A DNA stretch of 64,000 bases, taken from contig JAIXXB010000014.1 in the NCBI GenBank assembly GCA_027490955.1, positions 1 through 64,000 of the forward strand. Reading direction: 5' to 3'. Within the stretch, counting starts at the first letter, position 1. Each line of letters begins with the position of its first letter. This DNA comes from Rhodobacter sp. (GTDB lineage Bacteria; Pseudomonadota; Alphaproteobacteria; Rhodobacterales; Rhodobacteraceae). This document shows positions 25,694 to 35,575 of this stretch, in pieces. The translations under genes and the position numbers were made by a program. Under the pieces are notes generated by a model. The model saw only the letters and a program-made list of their open reading frames with translations, was not told the origin of the DNA and searched no databases.

Positions 25694-26594
25694 CTTTTGT
25701 GCGCAGCACATAAATGCCTGCGCCGACAATCAAAGCAATGCCGACCCAGCCCAAAGCATTGGGCAATTCGCGCCACACCAACCAACCCCACAGCAGGCCC
25801 CAAAAGGCAAAGGTAAATTCAAAGGGGGCCACGACGGACGATTGGCCAACAGTATAGGCCAGCGTCAGCAGCGTCAGCCCAAAGGCGGCAATCGCCCCGC
25901 AGGCGCACATCAAAAACAGATCATAGCCTGTGGGCCAAACCCAGCCGCGCAGCAAAAACGCTATGCTGGGGCTTGCGTTGGGTGCGCTGTCATTCCAGCC
26001 GAACAGCAGCGAAAGCGCAAGCGCGCAGAGCAAAAACGCGATATTGCCCCAAAAGGCCATCGCCGCGCCACTGGCCCGATTGCCCATGACCCGCGCCATA
26101 ATCATCAACCCCGCATAGGACAATCCGCAGAAAATCGGCAGCAAAGCCACGGCATTAAAACTGCCCGCCTCGGGCTGCATCATCAACACCACACCGATAA
26201 AGCCCACGAACACCGCCAGCCACCGCGGCAGGGCGACAGTCTCGCGCAAAATCAGCACGGATAAAATTGTGATGAACAGCGGCGCGGTAAAGAACAGCGC
26301 CACAGTTGTGGCCATGGGCAGCGCCGCCAGCCCCATGTAATAGGCTGTATAGGCCAGAAAATTCATAAACCCGCGCAGCAGCATCAGCGGCCAAGCGGGC
26401 GAAATCAGCGTGCGCAATGTGCCATCAAAATAGTAAACAAGCATCAGCATAAAGGGCACGGCGGTTAAGCTGCGCGCCACCATCGCCTGATGCAGCGGAT
26501 AATCGCCTGACAACAGCTTTAGAATCAGATCCTGCACCGAAAAAACGGCAATGCCCAAGATCAGATAAAATATCGCGCGCCCGTTCTGTGTCAT
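25677..26594 (-). CDS. EamA/DMT-family transporter
   Basis: A 305-residue inner-membrane protein with about ten hydrophobic helices in two EamA repeats (about 6-140 and 150-298). It shows HQAMVARSLTAVPFM in repeat 1 and VVAPFEFTFAFWGLLWGWLVWRELPNALGWVGIALIVGAGIYVL in repeat 2, the usual drug/metabolite exporter layout. The substrate cannot be told from sequence. It is a single gene convergent with tig. Confidence 0.87.
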   Translation of the reverse strand: MTQNGRAIFYLILGIAVFSVQDLILKLLSGDYPLHQAMVARSLTAVPFMLMLVYYFDGTLRTLISPAWPLMLLRGFMNFLAYTAYYMGLAALPMATTVALFFTAPLFITILSVLILRETVALPRWLAVFVGFIGVVLMMQPEAGSFNAVALLPIFCGLSYAGLMIMARVMGNRASGAAMAFWGNIAFLLCALALSLLFGWNDSAPNASPSIAFLLRGWVWPTGYDLFLMCACGAIAAFGLTLLTLAYTVGQSSVVAPFEFTFAFWGLLWGWLVWRELPNALGWVGIALIVGAGIYVLRTKEKAAP

Positions 26595-26683
26595 CCCCCA
26601 TAACTAGCTGACTGCGGGCAGGCGCACTGCGTCTATCGCGGCAAAACATGTCGCGAATGATGCCGTGCGCCGTGCAAATAAAA

Positions 26684-26713
26684 GGGCCGCGCGGGGATAA
26701 CCCCACGCGGCCC
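26684..26713 (-). terminator. Terminator of the rpsF-rpsR-rplI operon
   Basis: A 13-bp GC-rich stem with loop ATAA, followed on the minus strand by TTTTATTTG. It lies about 20 bases past the rplI stop; the plus-strand side also carries AAATTTTTT. Confidence 0.85.
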
Positions 26714-26732
26714 AAATTTTTTGAACACAGGC

Positions 26733-27317
26733 TTAGTCGCGGGTCAGGTTTTCACCCTCTTGCGCAGCACCCATTTCGTCAAACAAGTTGGCGATTTCGA
26801 ATTCTGCTTCGGCCTCTGCCTCGGCGGCAATGGCCGCGATCGACTTGCCCGATGCCTGCAACTCGGCCTCTTCGGGCGAGCGCGCCACGTTGACGGTGAA
26901 CTTCGCCAAAACTTCGGGGTGCAGTTGCACCGAAACAGGGTGCAAACCCAGTTCTTTGATCGGGCGATCCAGCACGACTTGGTTGCGGTTTACAGTGACA
27001 CCGCCCGCAGTCGCAGCATCGGCTGCATCGCGCGTGGTGACCGAGCCGTACAGCGCGCCAGCATCGGATGCCGAACGGATGATGACATAGGTCTGACCAT
27101 CCAGCTTGGCAGCAACAGCCTCGGCCTCTTTGCGGGTTTCAAGGTTTTGCGCCTCAAGCTGCGCCTTTTTGCCCTCGAATGCCTTCAAATTGGCGGCATT
27201 GGCGCGCAACGCCTTGCCTTGGGGCAGCAAATAATTGCGCCCGTAGCCGTCTTTGACGTTCACGACTTCGCCCATTTGGCCCAGTTTGGGCACGCGTTGA
27301 AGTAGGATAACTTGCAT
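26733..27317 (-). CDS. rplI: 50S ribosomal protein L9
   Basis: A 194-residue L9. The N-terminal rRNA-binding domain reads [36 protein letters not shown], and a long linking helix [20 protein letters not shown] leads to the C-terminal domain. About 45 extra residues at the C-terminus (Glu/Ala-rich) extend beyond the E. coli length of 149, as in relatives from Rhodobacterales. AAGGAG precedes the start. It is the last gene of the S6-S18-L9 operon. Confidence 0.95.
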   Translation of the reverse strand: MQVILLQRVPKLGQMGEVVNVKDGYGRNYLLPQGKALRANAANLKAFEGKKAQLEAQNLETRKEAEAVAAKLDGQTYVIIRSASDAGALYGSVTTRDAADAATAGGVTVNRNQVVLDRPIKELGLHPVSVQLHPEVLAKFTVNVARSPEEAELQASGKSIAAIAAEAEAEAEFEIANLFDEMGAAQEGENLTRD

Positions 27318-27327
27318 TTCTCTCTCC

Positions 27328-27555
27328 TTACTTCACAGCATAGGGCAGCAGGGCAAGAAAGCGGGCGCGTTTGATCGCCTGCGCCAGTTCACGCTGCTTT
27401 TTGGCCGAAACGGCGGTGATGCGCGATGGCACGATCTTGCCACGCTCGGACACATAGCGCTGAAGCAGGCGCGTGTCTTTGTAGTCAATCGCTGGCGCGT
27501 TTTCACCCGAGAAGGGGCAAACTTTGCGGCGGCGGAAAAATGGTTTGGTCGCCAT
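27328..27555 (-). CDS. rpsR: 30S ribosomal protein S18
   Basis: A 75-residue S18 with [12 protein letters not shown] at the N-terminus, [50 protein letters not shown] forming the core, and the usual length. It pairs with S6 in the platform of the small subunit. Ten bases separate it from rplI. Confidence 0.96.
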   Translation of the reverse strand: MATKPFFRRRKVCPFSGENAPAIDYKDTRLLQRYVSERGKIVPSRITAVSAKKQRELAQAIKRARFLALLPYAVK

Positions 27556-27578
27556 GATTTATGCCTTTCTGTCTGGGA

Positions 27579-28025
27579 TCAACGACGGCGCTCGCCGCCG
27601 AACGACGGACGATCGCCACGCTCGGGACGGTCACCGAACGAGGGGCGGGGCGGACGGGGCGCATCAAAGCCCATATCAGCGCGGTCGCCGCGATCACGGT
27701 CGTCACGCTTTTGCATCTGCACCGATGGGCCCTCGACATGGGCGTCGACCTTGATGGTCAGAACGCGCATCACGTCATCATGCAGGCGCATCAAACGCTC
27801 CATTTCCTGCACGGCGGCCGAAGGGGCATCCGATTTCAGAAGGGCATAGTGGCCTTTGCGGTTTTTGTTGATCTTATAGGCCATCGTCTTGACGCCCCAA
27901 TATTCATGTTCGACGACTTTGCCGCCGTTATCTGCAAGAACAGTTGAGAAATGTTCGATAAGGCCTTCAGCCTGCGCAGAGGACAAATCCTGCCGCGCAA
28001 TCATGACATGCTCGTATAGGGGCAT
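27579..28025 (-). CDS. rpsF: 30S ribosomal protein S6
   Basis: A 148-residue S6: MPLYEHVMIARQDLSSAQAEGL, WGVKTMAYKINKNRKGHYALLKSDAP, then an Asp/Arg-rich C-terminal tail (RDDRDRGDRAD...RPERGDRPSFGGERRR) of about 40 residues beyond the core, a common alphaproteobacterial feature. It heads the operon and has a structured leader upstream. Confidence 0.95.
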   Translation of the reverse strand: MPLYEHVMIARQDLSSAQAEGLIEHFSTVLADNGGKVVEHEYWGVKTMAYKINKNRKGHYALLKSDAPSAAVQEMERLMRLHDDVMRVLTIKVDAHVEGPSVQMQKRDDRDRGDRADMGFDAPRPPRPSFGDRPERGDRPSFGGERRR

Positions 28026-28054
28026 GTAAACTCCGATCTGGGGCGCATTTCATA

Positions 28055-28119
28055 GGACGGGCAAACACTTTCCACGGCCCGTCCACGAGAGGCTGCGCCG
28101 TTACGTGGAATGTGGAAAG
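28055..28119 (-). promoter_or_regulatory. Structured leader of rpsF, possible autoregulatory RNA
   Basis: On the minus strand a hairpin GGACGGGC/GCCCGTCC (arms 28077-28084 and 28055-28062, 14-base loop) stands 30 bases before the rpsF start. Its loop contains GTGGAAAG (28068-28075), which matches CTTTCCAC upstream (28112-28119), and CCACG/CGTGG (28083-28087, 28104-28108) can add to that pairing. The two pairings could form a pseudoknot or exclude each other. Leaders bound by the S6:S18 complex are known, but I did not verify the conserved motif here. Confidence 0.4.
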
Positions 28120-28191
28120 ATGGCGCTGCATAGGGGCAAATCCCCGCGCGTGCAAGCAAAATGCGCAGATTTCCAAGGATTTTGCCTGCGA

Positions 28192-29622
28192 TCAAACCTT
28201 ATAGGCAAGGCGCAGGCCACCCCAATGCCGCCCTGCAATCAAGATTGGGGCCGAGACATCCTTCATCATGGCGAAAACGCCATTGCCCATATCGCGGCGG
28301 TACGCTTGCAGCAGAAAACTTTCGGTGTTTTGCCCTGCCGCAAGGCCGACACGATCATCAAAGATGCGCCGATTGCGGCAATTGGCAGTGTTCCACGCCA
28401 GATCCCCCGCGCGTTGGGGGTGGGAAAACTTAGCGTTATGCGTGGGCAGATAGCCGCGCCGATCCACGGCGGCGCAAAACACGACATTGGCGGCAAGGTG
28501 CAACATCTCTTCTTGAATAGGGGCAAAAAGTTGGTCGGTCAGCGCGGTAAAGGGGGCCAAAACCTGCGGCGGGTTTGTCCCCTCGATCGGTTTAAGGCGG
28601 GGGTCAAAAAACACCTCTGCCGTGGCATCACCGCGCGCAATCGCCGCCGCAATGGCCGCGCCAATCCGCTGGGCAGCATCGATGACGGCGGCAATATACG
28701 GCGTGTCGATCGTTTCGATCCCCAAATTGGCGCAGGTTGCAGTCACCCTTTCGCCCGTTTTGATCAGGCTGGCCAGCTGCGCGCGCGTCTCGCGCACATC
28801 GCCTGCGGCGGCGGTGATGCTGCCTGTCAGTGCGGAAATGCCCGCTTCGACCTGCGCCACCGATTGCGTGGCCGCCTCTGTGGCATTGGCAATCAGCCCT
28901 TGTTGCTGGTCTACCAAAGCGGCGGCGCTGGCGATTTCGGCCATTGCGCTGCCCAATTGCGCCGTGTCGCCTTCCAAATCGGCTGCGCGATCCACCGCGG
29001 CAAATGACCGCTTGCCCAGTTCGGAATTGCGCGCATCAAGGTCTGACAGGCGCCGTTCAATGGAAGAAATGGCAATCTCTGTCCGCCCTGCAAGATGTTT
29101 GATTTCTTGGGCCACCACCATAAAGCCCTTACCTTCTGGCCCTGCGCGGGCCGCTTCGATCGAGGCGTTGATGGCCAGCAAATTGGTGGTGCGCGCGATG
29201 TCAGAAATCTCGCCCGCCACGCGGGCAACATCGAAAAGTGATTCGCGCAGATCGGTAATTCCTGCGCCCAAATCGGCAATATCTTTGAACAGCGCGCCCA
29301 AATTCGCCATGGTCTGCGCAATGCGCGCATTGCCCCCCTCGACTGCCAATTTTGCTGTGTTGCTGGCGTTTAACGCGGCCTGCGCGGCGCTGGCCACGCC
29401 AGAATTATGGGCCAACATTTCATGGGCCAAATGGCGCAGATCATTGACGGTTGCGACATTGCCCGACAAAACATGGTCAATCCCGTCGATATGGCCCGTC
29501 ACCTCGGCCAAAGCGATGGTCAAATGGCCCGCATCTTGCGCCATAGATTGCAGTGCCGCATCTGCGCCCGCCACGGGTGCCAATGGCGATGGCGCGGGTT
29601 GATTTTCTGCGATGGCATTCAT
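28192..29622 (-). CDS. Soluble methyl-accepting chemotaxis protein with C-terminal sensor domain
   Basis: A 476-residue receptor with no transmembrane helix. A long coiled coil (about 15-300) holds the signalling tip [42 protein letters not shown] (about 138-180). The C-terminal part (about 330-476), with [46 protein letters not shown] and [20 protein letters not shown], resembles a Cache-like small-ligand domain placed after, not before, the signalling tip. It should sense a cytoplasmic cue and act on CheA. No other che gene is nearby. Confidence 0.8.
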   Translation of the reverse strand: MNAIAENQPAPSPLAPVAGADAALQSMAQDAGHLTIALAEVTGHIDGIDHVLSGNVATVNDLRHLAHEMLAHNSGVASAAQAALNASNTAKLAVEGGNARIAQTMANLGALFKDIADLGAGITDLRESLFDVARVAGEISDIARTTNLLAINASIEAARAGPEGKGFMVVAQEIKHLAGRTEIAISSIERRLSDLDARNSELGKRSFAAVDRAADLEGDTAQLGSAMAEIASAAALVDQQQGLIANATEAATQSVAQVEAGISALTGSITAAAGDVRETRAQLASLIKTGERVTATCANLGIETIDTPYIAAVIDAAQRIGAAIAAAIARGDATAEVFFDPRLKPIEGTNPPQVLAPFTALTDQLFAPIQEEMLHLAANVVFCAAVDRRGYLPTHNAKFSHPQRAGDLAWNTANCRNRRIFDDRVGLAAGQNTESFLLQAYRRDMGNGVFAMMKDVSAPILIAGRHWGGLRLAYKV

Positions 29623-29773
29623 CTGAACATAAACCCCGTTCTCTCTGGCGCAAAGGCTAGGGCCAATGGGTTAATTTTCTGCAACCAATGCTTTGGCTTG
29701 GCCGCGCGCGGGCCAGCGTTGCAAGCGGAGGCGCGGCGCGATATTGGGAAGACACACATAGGGGGAGGGCGGC

Positions 29774-30703
29774 ATGAGCCTTGCATTTGTATTTCCGGGC
29801 CAAGGGGCGCAAACCATCGGCATGGGGCGAGATTTGGCGCAAAGCTATCCTGCGGCAAAACTGGTTTTTGACGAGGTGGATCAGGCGCTGGGGCAAAACC
29901 TGTCGGCGCTGATTTGGGACGGCGATATTGCCGAATTGACGCTGACGCAAAATGCCCAGCCTGCGCTGATGGCCACGTCCTTGGCCGCGATGGCCGCGCT
30001 AAAGGCCGAAGGCATTGATATATCGCGCGCCAGTTTCGTGGCGGGCCATTCGCTGGGCGAATATAGCGCGCTGTGCGCGGCGGGGGCGATTGGGCTGGCA
30101 GATACGGCGCGGCTGTTGCGCATTCGCGGCCGCGCCATGCAAGAGGCAGTTCCCGTGGGCGTAGGGGCGATGGCGGCGCTGCTGGGGCTTGATTTTGCGA
30201 CCGCCGCGCAGGTTGCCGCCGAGGCTGCGCAGGGCGAGGTCTGCGAGGCCGCCAATGACAATGACCCCGCGCAAGTGGTGGTTTCGGGCCATAAGGGCGC
30301 GGTGGAACGCGCCTTAGACATCGCCAAAGCCAAGGGCGCAAAGCGCGCGCTCTTGCTGCCTGTCTCGGCCCCGTTTCACTGCGCGCTGATGCAGCCTGCA
30401 GCCGATGTGATGGCGCAGGCCCTTGCCGATGTGACCATTTCGGCCCCCGCTGTGCCCTTGGTCGCCAATGTGCAGGCCAGCGCGATCAGCGATCCTGCGC
30501 AGATCCGCGCGCTGCTGGTGGCCCAAGTGACGGGCCGTGTGCGCTGGCGCGAATCTGTCCAATGGATGCAGGGGCAGGGCGTGGGCGCATATTGGGAAAT
30601 CGGCGCGGGTAAGGCGCTGTCAGGCATGATCAAGCGCATCGCCGAAGGGGCAGAAACGCGCGCCATAGGAACGGCGGCCGATGTGCTGGCGGCACAGGGA
30701 TAG
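29774..30703 (+). CDS. fabD: Malonyl-CoA:ACP transacylase
   Basis: A 309-residue FabD of normal length. It shows FPGQGAQTIGMG, the nucleophile Ser in GHSLGEYSAL (about 91), Arg in the RGRAMQEA segment and His in VSAPFHCALM. It loads malonate onto ACP in the cytoplasm. It begins the fabD-fabG pair, with fabG 10 bases downstream, followed by acpP. Confidence 0.96.
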   Translation: MSLAFVFPGQGAQTIGMGRDLAQSYPAAKLVFDEVDQALGQNLSALIWDGDIAELTLTQNAQPALMATSLAAMAALKAEGIDISRASFVAGHSLGEYSALCAAGAIGLADTARLLRIRGRAMQEAVPVGVGAMAALLGLDFATAAQVAAEAAQGEVCEAANDNDPAQVVVSGHKGAVERALDIAKAKGAKRALLLPVSAPFHCALMQPAADVMAQALADVTISAPAVPLVANVQASAISDPAQIRALLVAQVTGRVRWRESVQWMQGQGVGAYWEIGAGKALSGMIKRIAEGAETRAIGTAADVLAAQG

Positions 30704-30713
30704 GGGAAAGCAA

Positions 30714-31451
30714 ATGTTTGATTTAACAGGTAAAAACGCGCTGATCACTGGCGCATCGGGCGGGATTGGTGGGGCCATAGCCCGCGCGCTGCATGGCCAA
30801 GGGGCCACAGTTGCCCTATCTGGCACGCGGCAAGGCCCGCTGGACGAGTTGGCCGCAGAACTGGGTGCACGCACCTATGTTTTGCCCTGCAACCTATCAG
30901 ATGCCGCGGCGGTCGATGCGCTGCCCAAAGCCGCCGCAGATGCGATGGGGTCTTTGGATATTCTGGTCAACAATGCAGGTATCACCAAAGATAATCTGTT
31001 CATGCGCATGTCGGATGAAGAGTTTCAACAGGTCATCGACATCAACCTGACCGCCACCTTTCGTCTGTGCCGCGCCAGTTTGCGCGGCATGATGAAGGCG
31101 CGCTGGGGGCGGATTATCAACATCACCTCGGTCGTCGGTCATTCTGGCAACCCCGGACAGGGCAATTACACCGCCGCCAAGGCTGCCGTGACCGCCATGT
31201 CAAAATCATTGGCGCAAGAGGTTGCCAGCCGCAATATCACAGTCAATTGCCTTGCCCCCGGCTTCATCGAAACGGCCATGACTGACAAGCTGAACGAAGA
31301 TCAAAAATCGCGTATTTTGACCATGGTTCCCGCAGGCCGCATGGGGCAGGCAGAGGAAATTGCCGCAGGTGTGGTCTATTTGGCCTCGGCCGAGGCCTCT
31401 TATGTGACGGGCACCACGCTGCATATTAACGGCGGCAGCTTTATGGTCTAA
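30714..31451 (+). CDS. fabG: 3-oxoacyl-ACP reductase
   Basis: A 245-residue short-chain dehydrogenase. The Rossmann motif is TGASGGIGGAIA, NNAG follows, and the catalytic set is Ser in NITSVVGHSG with Tyr and Lys in NYTAAKAA. It uses NADPH to reduce 3-oxoacyl-ACP. ATG 30714 follows AGGGGAAAG. Confidence 0.96.
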   Translation: MFDLTGKNALITGASGGIGGAIARALHGQGATVALSGTRQGPLDELAAELGARTYVLPCNLSDAAAVDALPKAAADAMGSLDILVNNAGITKDNLFMRMSDEEFQQVIDINLTATFRLCRASLRGMMKARWGRIINITSVVGHSGNPGQGNYTAAKAAVTAMSKSLAQEVASRNITVNCLAPGFIETAMTDKLNEDQKSRILTMVPAGRMGQAEEIAAGVVYLASAEASYVTGTTLHINGGSFMV

Positions 31452-31638
31452 GATGTCCGCGCCGCGCAACTGCCCTGTTGCCATAGGCGGCAGGGCTTGC
31501 TATAGGCGCGGCAGACATGCGAGGCACCTGCTTTTCGTATATCGTGGCCCTGCCGTCATGGTGCAAAGGGGCCTTAAACGCCTTGGCAACAAGGCACGAA
31601 CAGAACGCGGCAAAGCCGCCTGCAACTGAGGAAATGAC

Positions 31639-31872
31639 ATGAGCGACATCGCTGATCGTGTGAAGAAGATCGTCGTCGAACATCTTGGCGTTGAGGCCGA
31701 TAAAGTGACGGAATCCGCATCGTTTATCGACGATCTGGGCGCTGACAGCCTTGATACCGTGGAATTGGTCATGGCGTTCGAAGAGGAATTCGGCATTGAA
31801 ATTCCTGATGACGCTGCTGAAACCATTCAAACCTTTGGCGACGCGGTGAAGTTCATCTCCTCCGCTGCCTAA
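31639..31872 (+). CDS. acpP: Acyl carrier protein
   Basis: A 77-residue acidic ACP with Ser37 in [18 protein letters not shown], the attachment site of phosphopantetheine. GAGG precedes the ATG. It has its own 187-bp upstream region after fabG and a terminator behind it. Confidence 0.97.
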   Translation: MSDIADRVKKIVVEHLGVEADKVTESASFIDDLGADSLDTVELVMAFEEEFGIEIPDDAAETIQTFGDAVKFISSAA

Positions 31873-31894
31873 GACTTTATACTTGGTTTAAACG

Positions 31895-31922
31895 AAAAGG
31901 CACCCTGCGGGGTGCCTTTTTG
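31895..31922 (+). terminator. Terminator of acpP
   Basis: AAAAGGCACC-CTGC-GGGGTGCCTTTTTG: an eight-base GGCACC-type stem followed by five Ts, 22 bases after the stop. Confidence 0.87.
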
Positions 31923-31953
31923 TTGCGCTTTTGCGGCGCGCGGGGCTGAAACA

Positions 31954-31978
31954 GGGGGGCTTGCGCCCCCCTTTTGTT
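31954..31978 (+). terminator. Second hairpin in the acpP/RND convergent gap
   Basis: GGGGGGC-TTGC-GCCCCCC followed by TTTTGTT on the plus strand. It backs up the acpP terminator and separates it from the convergent efflux operon ending at 31991. Confidence 0.6.
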
Positions 31979-31990
31979 ATTTGGCCGTGG

Positions 31991-34900
31991 CTATTCTGCG
32001 GCCATGCCTTTGGGAGCGTTGCGCGCACCCATCAGCGACTTGATCTGCGCCAAAAGCCCCTGCTGCTGCGTCTTTAACGCGGCCACCTCGGCCGAGAGAA
32101 GTTCGTTATCCAGAACGGGGGCCTCTTGTTCGCGCGGGCCGATCATGGGCGCAAGCAGCCGTGTGATAAAGGCCGACAAATCATCCATAATCAAATAAAA
32201 GGACGGCACAATCACCAATGACAGCACAGTTGACACGATAATTCCGCCAATCACGGCCGTGGCCATAGGCGCGCGGAAAGCCCCGCCTTCACCCACGCCC
32301 AGCGCCGAGGGCAGCATCCCTGCCGACATGGCGATGGATGTCATCACAATGGGGCGGGCGCGCTTGTGGCCCGCTTCCAACACAGCCTTAAACCGATCAA
32401 ACCCGCGCACGCGCATTTCAATCACGAAATCCACCAGCAAAATGGCGTTTTTGGTGACAATGCCCATCAGCATCAAAATACCGATCAGCACGGGCATCGA
32501 CAGCGCCGCATTGGTGAGGATCAGCGCAGCCGCCACCCCGCCAATGGCCAGCGGCAGCGAGAACAAAATCGTGAAGGGCTGGATCACCGATTTGAACAGC
32601 AAAATCAGCACTGTCAGCATCAGCATCAGGCCCAAGATCATCGCATTCCCGAAAGAGGCAAACAATTCGCCCTGAACTTCCGCATCACCCGACGCCTGCA
32701 CCTTAGCCGTGCCCGGTAGGGTGATCATAGGGGCCACGCCATTGGCAGGATCACCTTCGACAATGGCTTTCAGACGATCTTGCGCCGTGCCCAGCGCCAC
32801 GCCCAAGGGCAAATCTGCGCCAATAGATGCGGTGCGTTCGCGGTTAAAGCGGTTGATCGTGGCAGGGCCTTCGCCCACCACGACATCTGCCACAGTGGAC
32901 AGGGGCACCGAAGCGCCCGTATTGGTGGGCACGCGCATGGCTGCAATCCGCGCCAGATTTTCGCGCACATCATCGCGCACACGCACCCGCACAGGAATCT
33001 GCCGCCCATCCAGCGAGATTTTCGCCAGTGCCCCATCGACATCGCCAATAGTGGCCACGCGCAGGGTTTCGGCAATGGCGGCGGTGGTCACGCCCAAACG
33101 AGCCGCTTCATCGGCGCGCGGGGTGACCTGAATTTCAGGCCGTGGCACCGCGCCTTTGGTGGACACATTGGCAAACAGCGGATCGGCTGCCATCGCCTCT
33201 TCGAGCAGGGCCGCAGCGCGGCTGAGATCATCTTCATTGCTGGCCAAAATCGAATAGCTCAACTCGCGCTGACCGCGATCATCCACCTTCAAGACCCGCG
33301 CGTCAGGAATCTTGGCCAAACGCTGAAAGATTTCGGCTGCGATTTCCGATTGCGGCACGGTGCGGCCAGTGTTCGGCAGATCTGGGATGATCACATTGAG
33401 CAGCGGTATTTTGTTGAAGGTTTCTGACAGTTTCAACAAAAGCCCGTGATCCAAACTGTCCAAGATAACAGTCAGCGTGCCATTGCGCAGGTCAATCTCG
33501 CCCGTGGGGGATGCGCCAGCAATGACCAAGACCGATTTGATCCCTTCGATATCGGCAATCGCCTGCCGCATCGCCTCGGTGGTTTTGTCGGTTTGTTCAA
33601 GCGTGCTGCCCGGGGGCAGTTCGACCGAAACAGAAATACGGCTGACATCTTCGGGCGGCAAAAACGCACCGGGCACCTGCGCCATGAAATACAGCGAGAC
33701 CAGCAGCACACCAAAGGCTGCCACCAAAGTGATGTAATAGGATTTGATCGTGCGCACTGGGTTGGTCAACCAGCCCAGTGCAAAGTTCAAAACCCCAAAA
33801 GACACGGCCAGCGCAAAAGAGCCAACCCAAGAGGTGATCCGAATGGCCACGGCCAAAATCCCCATCGGAATAGACAAAAGCGCAAATTTTGGCAGTGCGC
33901 CAATCAGGCGGTCAACTGCTGGGGTCAGATGCGGGCGCTCGATCTGGGTGGGAAGGCGGCGCAAAAACGGAAGAATGCGCAAAAAGCGGTTCTTCCAATG
34001 GATTTGCCCATGCGTGGTCAGCGAGACAAACCACAAATACCCCCGCATGACTGGCCCGTCTTTTTCACCTTCATGATCGCCGACATTGGCGTCTTTCACA
34101 GTCATAAAATAGGCGGCCATCATCGGGGTGATCAGGCGCGCAACTAGCAGCGAGAAGGCCACGGCAATGGCCACTGTCAGGCCAAATTGCATGAAATACT
34201 GGCCCGGAATCCCGCCCATGAACGACACAGGCACAAAGACCGCGATGATGGTAAAGGTGGTGGCAATCACGGCAAGGCCAATTTCATCGGCCGCCTCAAT
34301 CGCCGCGCGGTAGGGCGTTTTGCCCATGCGGATGTGCCGCGCTATATTTTCTATCTCGACAATGGCATCGTCAACCAAAATCCCCGTGGCCAAGGTGATG
34401 GCAAGGAAAGACACAAGGTTCAGCGAGAAGCCCAGCAAATCCATGATCCAAAACGTGGGCACGGCAGAGAGGGGCAGGGCCACAGCGGTGATGATGGTCG
34501 CGCGCCAATTGCGCAGGAACGCGAACACCACGATCACCGCCAAAATCGACCCTTCAATCAGGGTGTGAATCGCCGCCTCGTAATTGCCATAGGTGTAGAA
34601 CACCGTATCGTCGATCATATTGATCGCCACGTCAGGATGGGCCGCGCGCACCTCGTCCAAGGCGGCATGCACAGTTTCGGCAACCGAGACTTCGGAGGCA
34701 CCCTTGGCGCGGTAGACACCAAAGGTCACCACTTGATTGCCATCCAATTTGGTCATCGAGCGCAATTCTTGGTTCGTATCCAGCACTGTGCCCAAATCGG
34801 ACAGGCGTACATGGCGGCCCGAAGGCAGCGCGATGATCGTATTGCTCAGGCTTTCCACTGAACGGGCATCGCCCAAGGTGCGGATCGACTGCTCGCCCGC

Positions 34901-35566
34901 GCCAATTTCGCCGCGCCCTGCGCCCAAATTGATGTTGGTTTGGCGCAACTGCGCATTCACCGCCGAGGCGGTGATGCCATAGCTGTCCAGCCGCGCAGGA
35001 TCCAATTCGATACGAATTTCGCGGTCAGCGCCACCAAAACGATCAACGCGGCCCACGCCCGGCTTGCCCTGCAGCGCGCGCTTGACCTGATCGTCAATAA
35101 ACCAAGATACCTCTTCCAGCGACATATTCGGCGCGGTCACCGAAAAGGTCATAATCGCCTGACCTTCGATATCCAGCTTGCTGACGGAAGGTTCGTTGAT
35201 GCCACCGGGCAAATCGCCGCGCACCCTGTCCATCGCGTCCTTCACATCTTGCACCGCCTGATCGGGCGGCACTTCCATCCGAAATTCAATCGCCGTGATC
35301 GACGATCCGTCATTGACAGTCGAGGTGATGTTTTTCACCCCCGTGATGCCCACAACCCCGTCTTCAACGATTTTGGTGACTTGGGTTTCCAATTCCGCAG
35401 GCGCGGCCCCCGGTTGGCTGACATTCACAATCACCACAGGAAAGTCGATATTGGGAAAGCGGGTGATGGGCAGAGCGTTAAAGCTTTGCCAGCCCAGCAC
35501 CATCAGAATGAAAAACGCCAAAATCGGCGCGATGGGGTTGCGGATAGACCATGCGGAAAAGTTCAT
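31991..35566 (-). CDS. RND efflux permease (AcrB/HAE-type) with enlarged central loop
   Basis: A 1,191-residue proton-driven exporter of the inner membrane, longer than the usual 1,020-1,060. The proton relay aspartates are Asp399-Asp400 in GILVDDAIVEIENI of TM4. Two large periplasmic loops follow TM1 and TM7 as expected. The extra length lies mainly between TM6 and TM7 (about residues 490-605) and includes a hydrophobic stretch at 561-600 that could be one or two added membrane helices. A short coiled coil (LLSAEVAALKTQQQGLLAQIKSL) ends the protein. It is encoded nine bases after the adaptor gene; no outer-membrane factor is present in the operon. Confidence 0.92.
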   Translation of the reverse strand: MNFSAWSIRNPIAPILAFFILMVLGWQSFNALPITRFPNIDFPVVIVNVSQPGAAPAELETQVTKIVEDGVVGITGVKNITSTVNDGSSITAIEFRMEVPPDQAVQDVKDAMDRVRGDLPGGINEPSVSKLDIEGQAIMTFSVTAPNMSLEEVSWFIDDQVKRALQGKPGVGRVDRFGGADREIRIELDPARLDSYGITASAVNAQLRQTNINLGAGRGEIGAGEQSIRTLGDARSVESLSNTIIALPSGRHVRLSDLGTVLDTNQELRSMTKLDGNQVVTFGVYRAKGASEVSVAETVHAALDEVRAAHPDVAINMIDDTVFYTYGNYEAAIHTLIEGSILAVIVVFAFLRNWRATIITAVALPLSAVPTFWIMDLLGFSLNLVSFLAITLATGILVDDAIVEIENIARHIRMGKTPYRAAIEAADEIGLAVIATTFTIIAVFVPVSFMGGIPGQYFMQFGLTVAIAVAFSLLVARLITPMMAAYFMTVKDANVGDHEGEKDGPVMRGYLWFVSLTTHGQIHWKNRFLRILPFLRRLPTQIERPHLTPAVDRLIGALPKFALLSIPMGILAVAIRITSWVGSFALAVSFGVLNFALGWLTNPVRTIKSYYITLVAAFGVLLVSLYFMAQVPGAFLPPEDVSRISVSVELPPGSTLEQTDKTTEAMRQAIADIEGIKSVLVIAGASPTGEIDLRNGTLTVILDSLDHGLLLKLSETFNKIPLLNVIIPDLPNTGRTVPQSEIAAEIFQRLAKIPDARVLKVDDRGQRELSYSILASNEDDLSRAAALLEEAMAADPLFANVSTKGAVPRPEIQVTPRADEAARLGVTTAAIAETLRVATIGDVDGALAKISLDGRQIPVRVRVRDDVRENLARIAAMRVPTNTGASVPLSTVADVVVGEGPATINRFNRERTASIGADLPLGVALGTAQDRLKAIVEGDPANGVAPMITLPGTAKVQASGDAEVQGELFASFGNAMILGLMLMLTVLILLFKSVIQPFTILFSLPLAIGGVAAALILTNAALSMPVLIGILMLMGIVTKNAILLVDFVIEMRVRGFDRFKAVLEAGHKRARPIVMTSIAMSAGMLPSALGVGEGGAFRAPMATAVIGGIIVSTVLSLVIVPSFYLIMDDLSAFITRLLAPMIGPREQEAPVLDNELLSAEVAALKTQQQGLLAQIKSLMGARNAPKGMAAE

Positions 35567-35575
35567 AGCAAACCC

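Noticed and set aside
31470-31500. GCCCTG/CAGGGC hairpin between fabG and acpP as a terminator
   Set aside because: The T-tract is missing and the stem is short.
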